Shown here in pieces: positions 11,083 to 12,943 of a DNA stretch of 12,943 bases; within the stretch, counting starts at the first letter, position 1; every line of letters begins with the position of its first letter. Position numbers and translations under genes: made by a program. The notes below the pieces were generated by a model, which had not been told where the DNA came from, made no database searches, and saw only the letters and a list, made by a program, of their open reading frames with translations. The DNA comes from CAZGVV01 sp964529155 (lineage in GTDB: Bacteria; Pseudomonadota; Alphaproteobacteria; Rickettsiales; SXRF01). The DNA is taken from the NCBI GenBank assembly GCA_964529155.1, contig CAZGVV010000060.1:1-12943 (forward strand), written 5' to 3'.

Positions 11083-12943
11083 CACAACTAGACCTCAGCT
11101 CTTACATTGAAACAGACCCCAAAGACGGTACACGGCGATTGAATTTAATGGTAGACGGCATGCGCTGTGCATCCTGCGCCTGGGCAATTGAGTCTGCTTT
11201 AAATGCCGAACCCGATGTGCAAGCCCGCATTAATCTGTCTACTAAACGCTTGGTATTAAACTGGAAAGGTGCTTCCGCTCGGGGTAATGCATTGATCGAA
11301 AAAATCAGTGCACTTGGGTATGGATTTACGGCCTTTGATTCAGGCCAGCAGCGCACCAATGAGGCACTGGAAGAAAAGTTTTTATTGAAGTGTATTGCTG
11401 TCTCTGGATTTGTTACCGGTAATTTAATGGCGTTTTCTTTGGCTTTATGGTTTTCCACACAGGAAAGCATGGGTATGGCTACACGCGATTTGATGCATTG
11501 GGCATCAGCAATTATTTCTCTTCCCGCTATTTTATACGCCGGCATCCCTTATTATGCCTCTGCCTGGAAAGCCATTAAATCTGGCCGCACTAACATGGAC
11601 GTGCCTATATCCATCGCCGTATTACTCACTACCGGCATGAGTTTGTTTGAGACATTCCGCCATGGGGAATATGTGTATTTCGATTCCTCCGTTATGTTAT
11701 TATTTTTCCTGCTTATTGGGCGCTATCTGGACCGGAAATCACGAGGCCGGGCGCGTTCTGCAGCGCAGGATTTGCTTACCATGATGCAAGGTAATGCCAC
11801 TATTCGTGAGCATGGACAACTGCGTGTCATACCCATTCGTGAATTAATTCCTGGTATGTGCTTATTGGTAGCCGCCGGAGAAAAAATCGCAGCAGATGGG
11901 GTGATATTGACTGGCATATCGGAGGTAGATGCCAGTCTCATTACGGGTGAAACGCTTCCCCAGCCAATACAGCCGGGCGCAACTCTGTTTGCCGGGATGA
12001 TCAATATTTCCAGTCCCTTGGAAATGACGGTCTCAAAAGCCAGCGAAAATAGCCTGCTTGCTGATATTTTGCGTTTGATGGAGAAAGCCGAACAAGGGCA
12101 GGCGCAGTATGTGCGCATTGCTGATAAGGTGGCGAGTTGGTATACACCGGTTGTACATATATTGGCTGCCGCGGCATTGATTGGTTGGCTAATGTGGGGG
12201 CTGGAGTGGCAGAAAGCGTTGCTGATAGCCACTACTGTGCTTATCATCACCTGTCCTTGCGCATTAGGTTTGGCTGTGCCTGCGGTGCAGGTGTTGGCAA
12301 GCAGCCGTTTATTTCGCCGTGGCATGCTGCTTAAATCCGGATCTGCGCTTGAGCGGTTGGCTAGGGTGGATACCGTTGTGTTTGATAAAACCGGCACGCT
12401 TACACTTGGTGTGCCACAATTGGCTAATCGTGATGCCATTCGTGAGGAAGATCTACAGCTCGCTGCCTCGCTTTCTGCGCATAGCAAACATCCTCTATCC
12501 CGTGCCGTGAGTGCGGCCTGGAAAGGAGCAACCTTTACATTGAATGCCACGGAAGAGCCGGGCAATGGGCTTTGCGCGCAGTATAATGATACAACGGTAC
12601 GACTAGGAAAACGCTCCTGGTGTGGTGATGCATCTGCGCCTGCTGACCAAGCAATGGAATTATGGCTGGCAGTTGACGGGAAGGCACCGACACGCTTTGA
12701 GTTTTCCGATGCTTTACGGTCAGATGCTTCGATTGTAATACGCAGCCTTCAGGAAAATGGGCTACAGGTGATATTACTTTCCGGTGACAGGGAAGTCCCG
12801 GTGCGTGCCGTTGCGCAAAAGTTGGGTATTCAGGATTTTTCCGCTGGCATCTCTCCCGTTCAAAAAACTGAACGCATTCATCAATTAGCTGCTAATGGCA
12901 GGCATGTTTTGATGGTGGGGGATGGGTTGAATGATGCACCTTC
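11079..12943 (+). CDS. ccoI: Cu+ P1B-type ATPase CcoI (FixI), 3' end outside the window
   Basis: CcoI exports Cu+ to the periplasm, where it is needed to build the CuB site of CcoN. 621 codons are present and the frame is open at the window edge; roughly 100 residues or more should be missing. In order: an HMA-like N-domain with MRCASC (Cys30, Cys33); membrane helices from about 105; the actuator loop TGET (289-292, usually TGES in this family); the copper motif CPC (392-394, in ITCPCALGLAVP); the phosphorylation motif DKTGT (Asp436); the nucleotide-domain SKHP (His471-Pro472); and GDGLNDAP (614-621). The start overlaps the ccoH stop in an ATGA junction. Minus-strand frames inside it are shadows. 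ccoS would be expected next. Confidence 0.97.
   Translation, partial: MTQLDLSSYIETDPKDGTRRLNLMVDGMRCASCAWAIESALNAEPDVQARINLSTKRLVLNWKGASARGNALIEKISALGYGFTAFDSGQQRTNEALEEKFLLKCIAVSGFVTGNLMAFSLALWFSTQESMGMATRDLMHWASAIISLPAILYAGIPYYASAWKAIKSGRTNMDVPISIAVLLTTGMSLFETFRHGEYVYFDSSVMLLFFLLIGRYLDRKSRGRARSAAQDLLTMMQGNATIREHGQLRVIPIRELIPGMCLLVAAGEKIAADGVILTGISEVDASLITGETLPQPIQPGATLFAGMINISSPLEMTVSKASENSLLADILRLMEKAEQGQAQYVRIADKVASWYTPVVHILAAAALIGWLMWGLEWQKALLIATTVLIITCPCALGLAVPAVQVLASSRLFRRGMLLKSGSALERLARVDTVVFDKTGTLTLGVPQLANRDAIREEDLQLAASLSAHSKHPLSRAVSAAWKGATFTLNATEEPGNGLCAQYNDTTVRLGKRSWCGDASAPADQAMELWLAVDGKAPTRFEFSDALRSDASIVIRSLQENGLQVILLSGDREVPVRAVAQKLGIQDFSAGISPVQKTERIHQLAANGRHVLMVGDGLNDAP

Noticed and set aside
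11723..12565. Long minus-strand open frame of 280 codons
   Set aside because: It lies wholly inside ccoI, which carries all P-type ATPase motifs on the plus strand; the minus frame has low-complexity shadow composition.
1..12943. CRISPR array, toxin-antitoxin pair, phage or defence genes
   Set aside because: No regularly spaced repeats and no recognisable defence, phage or toxin motifs were found on either strand.

Overview
The window looks like a chromosomal segment of a moderately low-GC alphaproteobacterium. The main evidence is a FYDLN-acid zinc-ribbon protein (TIGR02300 type, essentially alphaproteobacterial) together with a complete-looking ccoNOQP-GHI order for a cbb3-type cytochrome oxidase under an FNR/FixK-type box. 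I cannot name the genus from sequence alone.

Left part (1-4040) is a loose region of small, mostly unlinked genes with long intergenic gaps. It holds an unrecognised 283-aa protein (minus), what looks like a deleted relic of a REP-associated tyrosine transposase, the FYDLN-acid protein (minus), a cold-shock protein (minus), a 70-aa lysine-rich hydrophilic protein with a possibly structured leader, an unrecognised 122-aa protein, a DUF3309 membrane peptide (minus) and a 46-aa hydrophilic peptide (minus). The last two are too short for routine ORF calling and share an identical 13-nt leader around the ribosome binding site. Two direct copies of a palindromic repeat lie at the left edge (cut by the window) and at 3321-3425.

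Middle part (4041-5698): a cytoplasmic histidine kinase whose N-terminal receiver domain has lost all the usual phosphorylation residues except the Ser/Thr, convergent with a PhnB-like VOC-fold protein.

Right part (5785-12943) is one operon for microaerobic respiration. An FNR/FixK box at 5785-5798 precedes a 45-aa membrane or lipoprotein-like peptide whose stop overlaps the ccoN start (ATGA). Then follow ccoN (haem-copper catalytic subunit), ccoO and ccoP (membrane c-type cytochromes), ccoQ (short single-span subunit), ccoG (Fe-S cupric reductase), ccoH (assembly) and ccoI (Cu+ P1B-type ATPase supplying CuB), which runs off the right edge. Almost all junctions overlap or are separated by a few bases, so the genes are probably co-translated. 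CcoG, CcoH and CcoI supply copper and assemble the CcoNOQP enzyme in the inner membrane.

Most promising items for follow-up: the pseudo-receiver kinase, the coupled micropeptide leading the cco operon, the pseudoknot-like leader upstream of 2291, and the palindromic repeat together with the transposase relic.
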